The notes: generated from the sequence alone by a model not told the origin. A DNA stretch of 64,000 nt from an uncultured bacterium (GCA_900551915.1 URXT01000002.1:1-64000), one strand, 5' to 3'; shown: positions 7,641-17,380, numbered from the stretch's first letter. Program-made: numbers and translations.

Positions 7641-8940
7641 CACAGTTTTTTATATCAAGGTATTTTTTGATTGTTTCGTTCAAATCCTCAACCGTAATGC
7701 TGTCCAAATCCGCCAAATACTGTTCAACAAGCTTCAAATCATCGCAAACTGTCATATAATAGCCGATTGTTTCGCCGATTTCAGAAACCGTTTCTGCTGA
7801 ATATGCAAATCTGGTTTTAATTTTCTTTTTTGCTTTCGCAAGCTCGGCATCCGTAATTCTGATTTCCGTAAGTTTTCTCAATTCCTCTTTAATCAAATCA
7901 ATTGCCAAATCCTTTGCTTCAGGTTTGAAATTAGCCTGAATAAAGAAGTTGTCGCCGTCTTTGAACTGGTAATGTTCTGCCGAAACCATATTGAACAGTG
8001 CGTCTGTGCGTTTTTCAATCAAGTTTTGATACATTCTTGAACTTGTGCTGTCGCCGAGAATTATACTGATAATATCAAGCTCAATTGTTGATTTTATGTC
8101 GCAAGCCTTAGGCCCTAGCCAGCCGAAAATCGCATAACCTGTGTTAACATGTGCGCTGTCTTCAAAATATTTTGTTTCCTGCGTTGGTGCGTCAATTTTG
8201 TTTTCGCGTTTTGGCGCGTTTGGTCTGCCTTTGAAGTCAAATTCTTTTTCAACTTTTTTGAGAATTTCTTCTTTGTCAAAATCACCGACAATAATCGTTG
8301 TAATATTTTCCGGTGAATAAAAAGTCTGATAATAATTCATTATATCGTCGCGCGTAACCTGTGAAATTATTTCAGGAGTTCCGATTACGTCGCGTTTGTA
8401 CGGGTGCGCCGTGTACATTTCAAAGTTGCATTTGTTATAAACCTTTGTCCATGGCTGGTCTTTACGCATTCTGATTTCTTCGATTACAACATGTCTTTCG
8501 CGTTTTTCTTTTACCTGCGTGTCGTTCAAATCAAATGCCGGCCCGATTTCACCCTCCGGAAGCACAGGGTCAAGCATCATATCAGCATGAAGTTCGATTG
8601 CAAGGTTCAAATCTTTGCAATTTTCGCCTCTTGGAAGAGTTACATAGTAAAAAGTGTAATCTTTCCACGTTGCAGCGTTCACAATCGCGCCTTTTGCCTC
8701 TAAAATCCTGTCAAACTCACCTGCTGCGTGTTTGTGAGTGCCTTTAAACATCAAATGTTCGAGAAAGTGTGAAATCCCGTTAATTCTGTCATCTTCGTTG
8801 ATTGAGCCTGTTTTAACCCATGAACTTACATTAACCAATTCGCCTTCTTTGTGCGCAAGAACGATTTTATGTCCGTTTTCGCGTTCGTAAATTTCTACTT
8901 CTTCTGTAAGATACGGATATTTAACGGTTGATTTCTTCAT
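7612..8940 (-). CDS. M16-family zinc metalloprotease (insulinase-like)
   Basis: The 442-residue protein carries the inverted zinc motif HFLEH at residues 58-62, with the distal Glu expected in the IEEIRM segment near 134. The remainder fits one M16 N-terminal plus C-terminal domain pair, and the closest described type is the processing-peptidase-like PqqL/YmxG group. No signal peptide is seen, so it is likely cytoplasmic. Start ATG 8940 is preceded by AGGAGAGAG. It overlaps the convergent 7410 gene at its 3' end. Confidence 0.9.
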   Translation of the reverse strand: MKKSTVKYPYLTEEVEIYERENGHKIVLAHKEGELVNVSSWVKTGSINEDDRINGISHFLEHLMFKGTHKHAAGEFDRILEAKGAIVNAATWKDYTFYYVTLPRGENCKDLNLAIELHADMMLDPVLPEGEIGPAFDLNDTQVKEKRERHVVIEEIRMRKDQPWTKVYNKCNFEMYTAHPYKRDVIGTPEIISQVTRDDIMNYYQTFYSPENITTIIVGDFDKEEILKKVEKEFDFKGRPNAPKRENKIDAPTQETKYFEDSAHVNTGYAIFGWLGPKACDIKSTIELDIISIILGDSTSSRMYQNLIEKRTDALFNMVSAEHYQFKDGDNFFIQANFKPEAKDLAIDLIKEELRKLTEIRITDAELAKAKKKIKTRFAYSAETVSEIGETIGYYMTVCDDLKLVEQYLADLDSITVEDLNETIKKYLDIKNCVISVLIPEK

Positions 8941-9006
8941 ATAACTCTCTCCTGACTTTTTATTTTAGTATAACTCAAAAATTTATTTTTGGTGTATCAT
9001 GAAATC

Positions 9007-9687
9007 ATGATTAATCGTTTGAAAAATAAAGTTGTGGTTTCAGTTCAGGCAATGCCTTCAGAGCCTTTGTATCTCGAAAAATGCATGGTTGCGATGATGA
9101 AATCCGCTGTAAAAGGCGGTGCCGGCGGTCTCAGGGTTGCGGGAGTAAGAGATGTAACTAATGCAAAGCGGCTTTTTGACATCCCGGTAATCGGAATTAC
9201 GAAACCCGAGGTTATTCCGCCGAATTGGCAGGAGATTGTTTATATTACGCCTGAATTAAAGGATGTAATCTCTTTAATCGAAGCAGGAGCTGATATTATT
9301 GCGTTTGACGGAACCCAGCGCAAGCGTCCAAACGGTGCTAAGCTTGAGGAACTCATAAAATATGTAAAAATCAACAAAAGGATTTCAATGGCTGATATTT
9401 CGACACTTGAAGAAGGTTTGAAGGCGGCCGAAATGGGCGCGGACATGCTTTCTACAACGCTTTCCGGTTACACGCTCGAATCTCCTTTGAAAAACGACGG
9501 CCCAGATTTTGAACTTCTTGAAGCTCTTGTTAAGCAAACGGATGTTCCGGTTGTATTGGAAGGCCGGATTTGGGAACCGGAAGAGGTTGACAGAGCTTTT
9601 GAACTTGGCGCTCATTGTGTTGTAATCGGGTCGGCAATTACCCGCCCGCAATTGATTACAAAGCGTTTTGTGCAGAGACGAAAATAA
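9007..9687 (+). CDS. nanE: N-acetylmannosamine-6-phosphate 2-epimerase
   Basis: The 226-residue TIM-barrel protein shows the NanE pattern: VQAMPSEPLY near the N-terminus, GGLRVAG, DGTQRKRP, ADISTLEEGLKAAEMGAD and EGRIW with a C-terminal GSAITRP. It converts ManNAc-6-phosphate to GlcNAc-6-phosphate in sialic-acid breakdown. The next gene is a ROK kinase that could supply its substrate. Start choice is uncertain: ATG 9007 is preferred, but ATG 8998 and GTG 8989 lie just upstream and no strong ribosome site is visible. Confidence 0.92.
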   Translation: MINRLKNKVVVSVQAMPSEPLYLEKCMVAMMKSAVKGGAGGLRVAGVRDVTNAKRLFDIPVIGITKPEVIPPNWQEIVYITPELKDVISLIEAGADIIAFDGTQRKRPNGAKLEELIKYVKINKRISMADISTLEEGLKAAEMGADMLSTTLSGYTLESPLKNDGPDFELLEALVKQTDVPVVLEGRIWEPEEVDRAFELGAHCVVIGSAITRPQLITKRFVQRRK

Positions 9688-9745
9688 TTTAATTTAACTT
9701 AAGGCTATTTTAAACAGGGGTGTGAATTTTAGAGGAAAATAATTT

Positions 9746-10702
9746 ATGAAAAAAGCTTTGGCCATTGATATTGGCGGTACAAAAATTTATAACACTATTG
9801 TCAATGAAAGCGGAGAAATCATTGCTGAAATTGAAAAGCGTTCAACTCCGAAAACTTTTGACGGTATAAAAGAGGTTTTGCAGGAAATAGTAAAGCTTCA
9901 CGAAAAAGACGCGGATGTAATAGCTTTTGCAACGGCAGGAGCGGTGAATAATGAAAACACAGGGCTTATCGGCTCAACCGGCAATATTGCCGAAGGTTAT
10001 CCGAATATGGATTTTCTTGGCTTAAGCGAAAAAAAGGTTTTTGTTGAAAATGATGCAAACGCAGCAGCGTGGGCTGAACATATTCTAGGCGCCTCAAAAG
10101 GCTGTTCAGACAGCATAATGCTTACGCTCGGAACTGGCGTCGGCGGCGGAATTATTGTTAACAACAAGCTTTTGAAGGGTAAAAGCGGAACTGCCGGTGA
10201 AATGCATTTTAAAATGTATCCTGACAAACGCCGCTACTGTACTTGCGGGGCTTATGACTGTTTTGAAGCTTACGCGTCAGGCAGGGGGTTAATGCTTACC
10301 GCGCAGGAGATTACTAAAGTTCCTAATGTAACAACTTACGACGTAATTGATGAAGTGAAGACCGTTTTGGATTTAACTTCTTCGCATGAGGCTGAGATGA
10401 CAAAAACCGAACGGCTTCTGCTCGACAGAGAGGATAAGTATATTCAGTCGTTTTTAGAGTGGCAAAATCATATTTTAATTGGCTGTATCGGGCTTGCAAA
10501 CCTCTTTGATACGGAGGTAATTGTGCTTTCCGGTTCAATGGCTGAATTTGTCGATGTTGAATATCTTGAAAAAGAGCTTAACAAAGAAATCGTTGCAACC
10601 TACACAAAAGTTCGTCATGCAAGTGCCGGAAATTACTCCGGGATGATTGGCGCGGCACTTTTGGCTATGGAAGTCGGGATTAATAAAGAGGTCTCTTGCT
10701 GA
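9746..10702 (+). CDS. ROK-family sugar kinase (ManNAc kinase or glucokinase)
   Basis: The 318-residue protein contains the ATP-binding DIGGTKI at residues 8-14, ENDANAAA near 101 with the catalytic Asp, LGTGVGGG near 129, and the ROK zinc motif CTCGAYDCFE near 165. Placement 58 bases after nanE makes N-acetylmannosamine kinase (NanK) the most attractive role, but glucokinase cannot be excluded. ATG 9746 follows GAGGAAAATAA. A 72-residue gene begins one base after its stop. Confidence 0.85.
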   Translation: MKKALAIDIGGTKIYNTIVNESGEIIAEIEKRSTPKTFDGIKEVLQEIVKLHEKDADVIAFATAGAVNNENTGLIGSTGNIAEGYPNMDFLGLSEKKVFVENDANAAAWAEHILGASKGCSDSIMLTLGTGVGGGIIVNNKLLKGKSGTAGEMHFKMYPDKRRYCTCGAYDCFEAYASGRGLMLTAQEITKVPNVTTYDVIDEVKTVLDLTSSHEAEMTKTERLLLDREDKYIQSFLEWQNHILIGCIGLANLFDTEVIVLSGSMAEFVDVEYLEKELNKEIVATYTKVRHASAGNYSGMIGAALLAMEVGINKEVSC

Positions 10703-10703
10703 T

Positions 10704-10922
10704 ATGGGAAAAGCGAAGAAAAGAAGTTTTCATCTTGGTATAAACGACCAATTCACAAAACTAAGCCGCTCCGAAGCTGTTTTGCATGTGGTTGAGATGC
10801 TTAAAAAGGGCGATAAAGATGTTTATAGCCTGATTACGCTTTTCGGTCTTACCGCGGAAGAAATTCTTGAGGCCGGAGCAAGTTATGAGGCTGTCAGAGG
10901 GCTTGGAGGCTTGATAAGTTGA
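10704..10922 (+). CDS. Small conserved-looking hypothetical protein
   Basis: A 72-residue basic N-terminus (MGKAKKRSFHLG) is followed by two predicted helices around EAVLHVVEMLKKGDKDVYSLI and a terminal AEEILEAGASYEAVRGL. The latter resembles the GLTAEEILxAGAS pattern of short DUF proteins. It begins 1 base after the ROK kinase and its stop TGA overlaps the TTG start of the UbiA gene. All three are therefore probably translated as one coupled operon. Function unknown. Confidence 0.6.
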   Translation: MGKAKKRSFHLGINDQFTKLSRSEAVLHVVEMLKKGDKDVYSLITLFGLTAEEILEAGASYEAVRGLGGLIS

Positions 10923-11848
10923 TTAGTTTTAAGGGGATTCTGGAGGCTGCAAAGCATTCCAGATGGTATTCTTCGGATATGACGGTTTTCTCCTGTCTTG
11001 CCTGTTTTTTATACGCACTCGGGGCTGACGGGAATGTTTTAAACGGACTTCTTGCGTTTGCAGGAATTCTATTTGCACATATGGCAACTAACTTGTATGA
11101 CGATTTTGATGATTATAAGGTTTTGAGTAAAGACCCGCGTTTTGATGAATTTGCTCCGGATGTAAAATGTGCTTATCTGAGAAACGGAACTGCAACCATG
11201 TCAGATTTATTCTGCGTTGTTGTTATTTATTGTGTTTTGGCTCTTCTAATCGGAGGATTTCTTTTTATAAGATGCGGCTGGCCTGTTTTAGCACTTGCTG
11301 CGCTGGGCGGAATTATCGTACTGAGTTATCCGAAATTCTCTCGCGCCGGCCTGAGTGAAATCGCTGTTGGAATTGCTTTCGGCCCGCTTTTGTTTGAGGG
11401 AATGTATTTTGTTATGACAAAATCGTTCTCCTTAAATGTATTTATTCTGTCTCTGGCTATTTCTATGTTCACAATCGGTGTTATGTATGTTCATACGATT
11501 TTGGACTTTGAGGGAGACAGGGTCGCCGGCAAAAAAACTCTTGTTCAAAGATTAGGCTCTAAATCCCTTGCGATGAAAGGGTTTGTTTTTGTTTATGCCC
11601 TCGGATATTTGTTTTTGACCTTGTTTGCATTTATGTCGCAAATTTATTTTTGTTTGGGTGCTTTTTTGACAATCCCGTTTGTTGTAATGCTTTATAAAGC
11701 ATTACAAGCGTACAATGCCGAAACCCATTATTCGCGTAATCCGGATTATTTACGCGTTTTGACCGGAGCTGCAAAAACCATGGCAGTTTTTGCCTTTTTT
11801 ATTTCAATCGGATTGTTTGTGAATTTGATGGCGGTTAAAGTTATTTAG
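10919..11848 (+). CDS. UbiA-family prenyltransferase (MenA-like)
   Basis: The 309-residue protein has about eight hydrophobic helices and both Asp-rich UbiA motifs: NLYDDFDDY near residue 61 and DFEGDRVAGKKT near 198. These bind the magnesium-diphosphate of the prenyl donor. The first motif resembles MenA, which makes demethylmenaquinone, but other aromatic acceptors are possible. Start TTG 10919 overlaps the upstream stop (TTGA), favouring translational coupling. Its last 8 bases overlap the convergent prepilin gene. Confidence 0.82.
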   Translation: MISFKGILEAAKHSRWYSSDMTVFSCLACFLYALGADGNVLNGLLAFAGILFAHMATNLYDDFDDYKVLSKDPRFDEFAPDVKCAYLRNGTATMSDLFCVVVIYCVLALLIGGFLFIRCGWPVLALAALGGIIVLSYPKFSRAGLSEIAVGIAFGPLLFEGMYFVMTKSFSLNVFILSLAISMFTIGVMYVHTILDFEGDRVAGKKTLVQRLGSKSLAMKGFVFVYALGYLFLTLFAFMSQIYFCLGAFLTIPFVVMLYKALQAYNAETHYSRNPDYLRVLTGAAKTMAVFAFFISIGLFVNLMAVKVI

Positions 11849-12664
11849 GCAGATTTTCCCAGTAGCGTGAGGAATTATCATCGGGGTTTATATCATTCAA
11901 TGCGTACCAGGTGCAGCCTATTCCGTTGCCCTTTTGTTTGGATTTTATTGAGCAAGGCCTTCCTTTCTGTTCTATCCCTGCGATTTGTGAGGCTGAAAGT
12001 TGGCCGTTCTCACTTTGTGACAGATACTGGTTTTTTAAATCCTCTAGCTCAGCATCTGTATAAAGCTTGGTCATTTTAACAGGTTCCCACATTCCTTTTT
12101 TATTTACATGAAACGTAAAAACATCATGTCCTAATCTGTTTGGCCCTTTATCAGCTCCATTTATATCAATAGTAATTCCAATAGTGCCGGCGTTTATCAC
12201 CAAATCCATGCAGGTTCCATCAGATAAAAGAGTTTTTGGTGTTGCAGTTCCGCCAATATCAATATATGCATCTTCTGTATTTGAGTAATTTCTTATACGC
12301 TTTTTATATTTGCATTTCCCGATAATTTTTAGTTTGCTTCTGTACATATTAATGAATTCATTTTTACGATAATACCCTCCAGCATTTTTGTCGTAAATGA
12401 CAAATTCATTAAAAATATTGTCAACACCTGCTTCTGCCTTAACAAGCATTAAAGCGTCTGAGTGCCTGGAGTAGGCTTTTTTTAAGGCGGTTTGCAAAGC
12501 TTTGTTCCGCTGATTATTTATTAAACTCGGCAGTGTCATTGCGGCAACAATTCCGATAATTCCGAGAGTAATCAAAACTTCGGCTAAAGTAAAGGCATAT
12601 TGTTTCTCAGGAGCGCTGTTTAAGCCCCCTGCTGGGATTTAGTAATAACAATGGTTTTAGACAT
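11841..12664 (-). CDS. Prepilin-like protein; leader and body out of frame by one base
   Basis: The body has AFTLAEVLITLG and, near the C-terminus, DINGADKGPNRLGHDVF. The body frame has no ATG before the signal. A fine start, ATG 12664 with GAAAGGAGC upstream, opens a 14-codon frame (MSKTIVITKSQQGA) that ends at TAA. One extra G in the run at 12625-12629 would join it to GGLNSAPEKQYAFTLAE. So the gene is either switched off by slippage, disrupted by a frameshift, or carries a sequence error. GCTCCT after the run is complementary to its Shine-Dalgarno, as in the three G10 genes. It overlaps the UbiA gene by 8 bases. Confidence 0.7.
12625..12629 (-). repeat. G5 run in prepilin leader (frame-deciding)
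   Basis: Read on the minus strand as CAGCAGGGGGC, 35 bases after ATG 12664. It is shorter than the G10 runs of the other three genes but in the same relative place. G6 would restore the frame. Confidence 0.55.
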
Positions 12665-12786
12665 ATCTGCTCCTTTCGTATTCCTATAAAAATTATAACA
12701 AAAATTTTATATTTTTTCAATCATATTAAAAATAGTCTATCTCTGTGCTAAACTAAACTTATAAAGATTTATAATGAGGATATTTT

Positions 12787-14112
12787 ATGGAGAGCACCAA
12801 CCAGTTTTTAAAACCGATTACGCTTAAAACCAACGCAAACGGCAATCTCGAAGTCGGGGGATGTGACGTTGTCGAATTGGCAGAAAAATACGGAACCCCG
12901 CTTTATGTGATTGACGAAGCTACTTTAAGAGGCATCTGTAAAGATTACAAAAAGGCTTTTTCCGGTTATGAAAAAATTAATATGATGTTTGCCTCCAAAT
13001 CTCTTTGTACAATGGCAACTTCTGCAATTCTTGCACAGGAAGGCTTTGGATTTGATGTTGTCTCAGCCGGTGAAATTTATACTGTTTATAAAGCCGGCGT
13101 TGATATGTCAAAGGTGCTTTTCAACGGCAATAACAAGTCTTTTGACGAATTGACGCTTGCGCTGGAACTTGGCGTCGGACGAATTTCAGTTGACAATTTC
13201 TTTGAACTTGCGCTTTTTGACGAAATCGCAAAATCGCAAAATAAAACAGTCGACATTCTTCTAAGAATTACCCCCGGAATTGAATGCCATACTCATGAAT
13301 ACATTCAAACAGGTCATCTGGATTCAAAATTCGGATTTGATTTGACGCAGATTGATGAGGCCGTCGAACTTATTTTGAATAACTACACAAATCTCAGACT
13401 ACACGGGCTTCACGCACATATCGGCTCGCAAATTTTTGAGACAAAAGTTTACCACGATGAAATTGAAATTCTTATAAAAGAAATCGCAAGACTTGATGAA
13501 AAATTCGGCTTGAAACTCGACGAAATTAATGTCGGCGGCGGCTTAGGCGTCAAGTACACAGAAGAAGACCTTCCTCCATCGACTTTTGAAATTGCTGAAG
13601 TTATAATAAACAGTCTTAACGAAAACATTAAAAAATACGGAATTGAGCCGCCAGCTTTGTTTTTGGAACCGGGCAGAAGCATAATTTCCACTGCCGGCAT
13701 AACTTTATACACAATCGGAAGCTCTAAACAAGTTCCGCATGGCAAAAAATATGTTGCGGTTGACGGTGGAATGGCTGATAATCCGCGCCCGTCAATGTAT
13801 CAGGCAAACTATTCTGCTGAAATTGCAAACAAGAAAGAAAGTGCAACTTTACAAACTGTTACAATTGCCGGAAGATTTTGCGAAAGCGGTGACATATTAA
13901 TTAAAGACATCAATTTGCCCGAACCGGTTGAAGGCGATATTTTGTGCGTTTATAACACCGGTGCTTACAATTATTCAATGGCTTCAAACTACAATCGGGT
14001 ACAAAAACCTCAAATGGTTATTGTAAATAATTCAAAATCTGATATTATAATAAATAGAGAGACATTAGAGGATTTGATTTCTCACGATATAGTTCCGGAT
14101 AGGTTAAAGTAA
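12787..14112 (+). CDS. lysA: Diaminopimelate decarboxylase
   Basis: The 441-residue fold-III PLP enzyme shows the PLP lysine in MFASKSLCT (about residue 63), HAHIGSQI (about 211), EPGRS (about 301) and the substrate motif CESGD (about 366). It makes lysine from meso-diaminopimelate. ATG 12787 follows GAGGATATTTT. The diadenylate cyclase gene starts immediately after its stop codon with no gap, so lysA, dacA and yitT look like one operon. Confidence 0.95.
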   Translation: MESTNQFLKPITLKTNANGNLEVGGCDVVELAEKYGTPLYVIDEATLRGICKDYKKAFSGYEKINMMFASKSLCTMATSAILAQEGFGFDVVSAGEIYTVYKAGVDMSKVLFNGNNKSFDELTLALELGVGRISVDNFFELALFDEIAKSQNKTVDILLRITPGIECHTHEYIQTGHLDSKFGFDLTQIDEAVELILNNYTNLRLHGLHAHIGSQIFETKVYHDEIEILIKEIARLDEKFGLKLDEINVGGGLGVKYTEEDLPPSTFEIAEVIINSLNENIKKYGIEPPALFLEPGRSIISTAGITLYTIGSSKQVPHGKKYVAVDGGMADNPRPSMYQANYSAEIANKKESATLQTVTIAGRFCESGDILIKDINLPEPVEGDILCVYNTGAYNYSMASNYNRVQKPQMVIVNNSKSDIIINRETLEDLISHDIVPDRLK

Positions 14113-15012
14113 ATGCTTGATGAAATACTGAAATATCTGCAAATGCAAATAGGAATGTTGGATTTATCCTTTAGCGGCACAAATGTGCTTGAAATTCTTT
14201 TTATTGCAGTAATTCTTCTGGTATTTTATAAAAAATTCATCAAAAATACCCAATCCGAAAAATTCGTAAAAGGAGCTTTTGTTCTTGTATTTTTATGGAT
14301 TTTTTCCGAAATCCTTGTGAGATTTGACTTGAAAATCATAGGCGTCTTCTTAAAATCAGTTGTAACTCTTGTATCATTGAGTTTGATTGTTATCTTCCAG
14401 CCGGAATTGCGCCGTTTCCTCGGCTATCTCGGTCAGGCTGATTTTATTTCTAAATTTTTTAACAGTAACCAGAAAACTAAAGATGAAAAAATTGATGTAA
14501 TAAAAGAACTTATTGAAGCTGTGAAATTCCTCTCAAAAACCCACACCGGCGCTTTGATTGTGTTCCAAAGCGATTTGAGCAACACTTATTATGATGTTGG
14601 TACAAAGTTGAATGCGGATTTGTCAACTGAACTTTTATTGACTATTTTTCACCCCAATACACCACTTCACGACGGGGCTGTTGTTATAAATGGCAGTAAA
14701 GTTATTTCAGCGGGTGTTCTCCTTCCTCTTACGGAAGACCCGAAACTAAGCTGGAAATACGGAACACGCCACAGAGCAGCAATCGGTATGACAGAAACAA
14801 GTGATGCCGCATGTCTTGTTGTTTCAGAGGAGACAGGTGATGTTTCAATTGCCCTTGATGGAACTCTTAAAAAATACGAAGACTTGGTTTCTTTAAAGCA
14901 GGATTTAGAAAAAATTCTCGGATACAAAAATTCTGAAGATATTAAAGAAAAAAGAACTATATTTAAAATAAATAACCTTCTTGCTATCAGAAAAACTGAA
15001 GATAAAAATTAA
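14113..15012 (+). CDS. dacA: Diadenylate cyclase (CdaA type), makes c-di-AMP
   Basis: Three hydrophobic helices (about residues 15-95) precede a DAC domain with the two diagnostic motifs LHDGAVVI (near 185) and GTRHRAA (near 217). The enzyme condenses two ATP to cyclic di-AMP at the inner face of the membrane. It directly follows lysA, whereas Firmicutes usually pair it with cdaR and glmM; no cdaR is visible here. A PgpH-type phosphodiesterase able to remove the product lies 4.9 kb downstream. Confidence 0.93.
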   Translation: MLDEILKYLQMQIGMLDLSFSGTNVLEILFIAVILLVFYKKFIKNTQSEKFVKGAFVLVFLWIFSEILVRFDLKIIGVFLKSVVTLVSLSLIVIFQPELRRFLGYLGQADFISKFFNSNQKTKDEKIDVIKELIEAVKFLSKTHTGALIVFQSDLSNTYYDVGTKLNADLSTELLLTIFHPNTPLHDGAVVINGSKVISAGVLLPLTEDPKLSWKYGTRHRAAIGMTETSDAACLVVSEETGDVSIALDGTLKKYEDLVSLKQDLEKILGYKNSEDIKEKRTIFKINNLLAIRKTEDKN

Positions 15013-15028
15013 TAGAAAGATAATTACG

Positions 15029-15901
15029 ATGCCTGAAAGAAAAATATCACTAAAAGAAAGAGTTTTATTTGTATTAAATAAATTATGTTTTTTAGCTTTT
15101 GGTGCTTTTGTAGCGGCATTTGCGCTTGAGTGTTTCCTTGTGCCAAACAATATTATTGACGGCGGAATTGTCGGAATTTCTATGATTTTAAGCTATTTAA
15201 CCAAATACAACCTTGGTTTGTTAATTCTTGTGTTGAATATTCCGTTTTTGTGTCTTGCTTTCACTAAAATGGGCAAGCATTTTGTTTTTCAGACACTTTA
15301 TGCAGTTACTATGCTGGCTGTTGGGATTAACATATTTGAGACATATCATATTACCGATGATTTGCTGCTTGCGACTGTATTCGGCGGTATAATTCTGGGA
15401 ACCGGAGTCGGTATTGTATTGAAAAATGAAGGTTCGCTTGACGGCACAGAAATTATGTCGCTTGTTTTGTCAAAAAAATTCGGGCTTTCTGTCGGCGAAA
15501 TAATTATGGCTTTTAATATCTTTATTTACTTTGGCGCCGGGCTTGTTTTTGGCTGGAATAAGGCAATGTATTCAGTTTTAACCTATTTCATTGCTTATCG
15601 CGTAATTGATATTGTGCTTGAAGGATTAAATTCTTCCAAGTCTGTACGGATAATTAGCGACAAAGCTTATGAAATAGGACAGGAACTTATTGACAGATTT
15701 GAAATTAGTGTTACCTATCTAAAAGGTGTCGGCGGATATTCAAAGACCGAAAAAACAATTATTTATTGTGTTGTTTCGCGTTTGGAAATGGCAAAGCTTA
15801 AGGAAGTTGTTAAAGAGTTTGATCCGGGAGCTTTTATTTCGGTTGTGGATGTTCATGAAACATATGGTTCTCGGATGGGCAAGCATATTGATAAAATTTA
15901 A
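15029..15901 (+). CDS. yitT: YitT-family membrane protein (DUF161 + DUF2179)
   Basis: The 290-residue protein has five to six membrane helices in the first 190 residues, including the VPNNIIDGGIVGISM family signature near residue 37. A soluble C-terminal DUF2179 domain (about 205-290) ends SVVDVHETYGSRMG. ATG 15029 is preferred over an upstream in-frame start inside dacA. The substrate is not established for the family. It is the third gene of the lysA-dacA operon. Confidence 0.85.
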   Translation: MPERKISLKERVLFVLNKLCFLAFGAFVAAFALECFLVPNNIIDGGIVGISMILSYLTKYNLGLLILVLNIPFLCLAFTKMGKHFVFQTLYAVTMLAVGINIFETYHITDDLLLATVFGGIILGTGVGIVLKNEGSLDGTEIMSLVLSKKFGLSVGEIIMAFNIFIYFGAGLVFGWNKAMYSVLTYFIAYRVIDIVLEGLNSSKSVRIISDKAYEIGQELIDRFEISVTYLKGVGGYSKTEKTIIYCVVSRLEMAKLKEVVKEFDPGAFISVVDVHETYGSRMGKHIDKI

Positions 15902-15987
15902 CATATAGACATGTTTTTTAGAATATAATATAATAATAGAAAAATTATAGTAACAGGCGTTTGTAACGTCAGAAGGATAAGAAGAAA

Positions 15988-16335
15988 ATGGCTAAAAATA
16001 CAGATATGGTACCAATAGAAGTTAGTATTCTTACTGTAGATCATGATATTAAAGGTGTTGTTTATGTTTCAAAATATACAAACACAAATCGTGAACTTAC
16101 AGACTTGCTTAATGACCGCGAAAGACGTTTTCTTGCCGTGACGAATGCCGAGATTTTCCCGCGCAACGCAGGACAGTCTCCGCGTAAATATAATTTTCTT
16201 GAAATCCATATGGATTATGTTTTAATGGTTCATCCGTCGACACAGGCTGTGTTTAAAGATTCGGGAAAAACACAGGAAGATATCGCACGTTTCAGAGACT
16301 TACGGATGAAGTTAAATCAGACAAAACCATTTTAA
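15988..16335 (+). CDS. Conserved-looking hypothetical protein
   Basis: A 115-residue protein with no signal peptide or membrane segment. The pattern of short beta strands (EVSILTVDHDIKGVVYVS) and a strand with EIHMDYVLMVHP suggests a small beta-rich domain. AGAAGGATAAGAAG precedes ATG 15988 and a terminator follows at once, so it is probably monocistronic. I do not recognise the family. Confidence 0.65.
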   Translation: MAKNTDMVPIEVSILTVDHDIKGVVYVSKYTNTNRELTDLLNDRERRFLAVTNAEIFPRNAGQSPRKYNFLEIHMDYVLMVHPSTQAVFKDSGKTQEDIARFRDLRMKLNQTKPF

Positions 16336-16343
16336 GGAGTATG

Positions 16344-16368
16344 AAAAGGTGCGGATTGCACCTTTTTT
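16344..16368 (+). terminator. Rho-independent terminator
   Basis: AAAAGGTGC / GCACCTTTTTT with a 5-base loop, directly after the 15988 gene. Confidence 0.85.
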
Positions 16369-16402
16369 AGTTTATAAATATTTTGTAGTAAAAGAGGAGT
16401 TT

Positions 16403-17359
16403 ATGATGAAAGTTTTGGTTACAGATAATGTTAATGCTATCGCAGAAGAAATCTTGAAAAAAGAAGGAATTGAGGCTGTGGTTATGAAAACGCCGCAGTC
16501 TGAAATGCTGTGTGAAATTATAAAAGATTTTGATGGTATTATTGTAAGAAATTCCACAAAATTGACAAAAGAAGTTCTTGATTGCGCCAAAAATCTTAAA
16601 ATCATAGCGCGTGCCGGTGTTGGTGTTGATAACATTGATGTTGATTATGCTGCCGAAAAAGGAATTTGGGTGGTGAATTCTCCAAACGGCAACACCGAAG
16701 CAACTGCAGAACATACAATTGCAATGCTTCTTTCTCTTGCAAGGAAAATTCCTCAGGCTTATGAAACTATAAAAGACGGCCGGTTTGAGCGTTCTAAATT
16801 CCTTGGAACAGAACTTTTAGGCAAAACTTTGGGAATTGCCGGCTTTGGTAAAATCGGTAAGCGCGTTGCCGAAATTGCAAAGGTTTTCGGCATGGAAATA
16901 CTTGTTTACGACCCGTTTGCTGAAAAGGATTTTGTTGAAGGATTCGGATATAAAAAGTATGATGATTTAGATTTAATGCTTCCATTCTGTGACTTTTTGA
17001 CTGTCCATGTGCCAAAAAATAAAGAAACTGTGGATTTAATTAATTCCGAAAATATTTATAAACTTAAAAAAGGGGCAAGGATTATCAATTGCGCCCGCGG
17101 TGGTATAATAAATGAATGTGCACTTGTTGAGGCTGTGAAAAATTCCCATATTGCAGGCGCCGCACTGGATGTTTTTGTTGATGAACCTGAAATTACAAAA
17201 TGTCCGCTTTATAACGCGTCAGAAAATTTAATCCTTGTACCGCATTTAGGTGCAAGCACTTATGAGGCGCAGATTAAAGTCGCAAAAGACACAGCAGAAC
17301 AGGTTTGTGTTGTGTTGAAAGGCGGTTTGCCTAAAACTCCCGTAAATAAAATCAACTAG
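16403..17359 (+). CDS. serA: D-2-hydroxyacid dehydrogenase, probable 3-phosphoglycerate dehydrogenase
   Basis: The 318-residue protein has the NAD-binding GFGKIGKRVAEIAKVFGM near residue 148, the catalytic Arg in NCARGGIINE (near 232), and a late HLGAST with the catalytic His. Residues VVMKTPQSE and ARAGVGVDNID match phosphoglycerate dehydrogenases. There is no C-terminal ACT regulatory domain, so it is the short form. The start is ATG 16403 (or 16406) after AGAGGAG. It probably feeds serine synthesis. Confidence 0.85.
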   Translation: MMKVLVTDNVNAIAEEILKKEGIEAVVMKTPQSEMLCEIIKDFDGIIVRNSTKLTKEVLDCAKNLKIIARAGVGVDNIDVDYAAEKGIWVVNSPNGNTEATAEHTIAMLLSLARKIPQAYETIKDGRFERSKFLGTELLGKTLGIAGFGKIGKRVAEIAKVFGMEILVYDPFAEKDFVEGFGYKKYDDLDLMLPFCDFLTVHVPKNKETVDLINSENIYKLKKGARIINCARGGIINECALVEAVKNSHIAGAALDVFVDEPEITKCPLYNASENLILVPHLGASTYEAQIKVAKDTAEQVCVVLKGGLPKTPVNKIN

Positions 17360-17380
17360 ATGATAAAAACTCTGGAAAAT

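Noticed and set aside
12665..12786. Lysine riboswitch before lysA
   Set aside because: Only about 120 AT-rich bases with no extended conserved structure.
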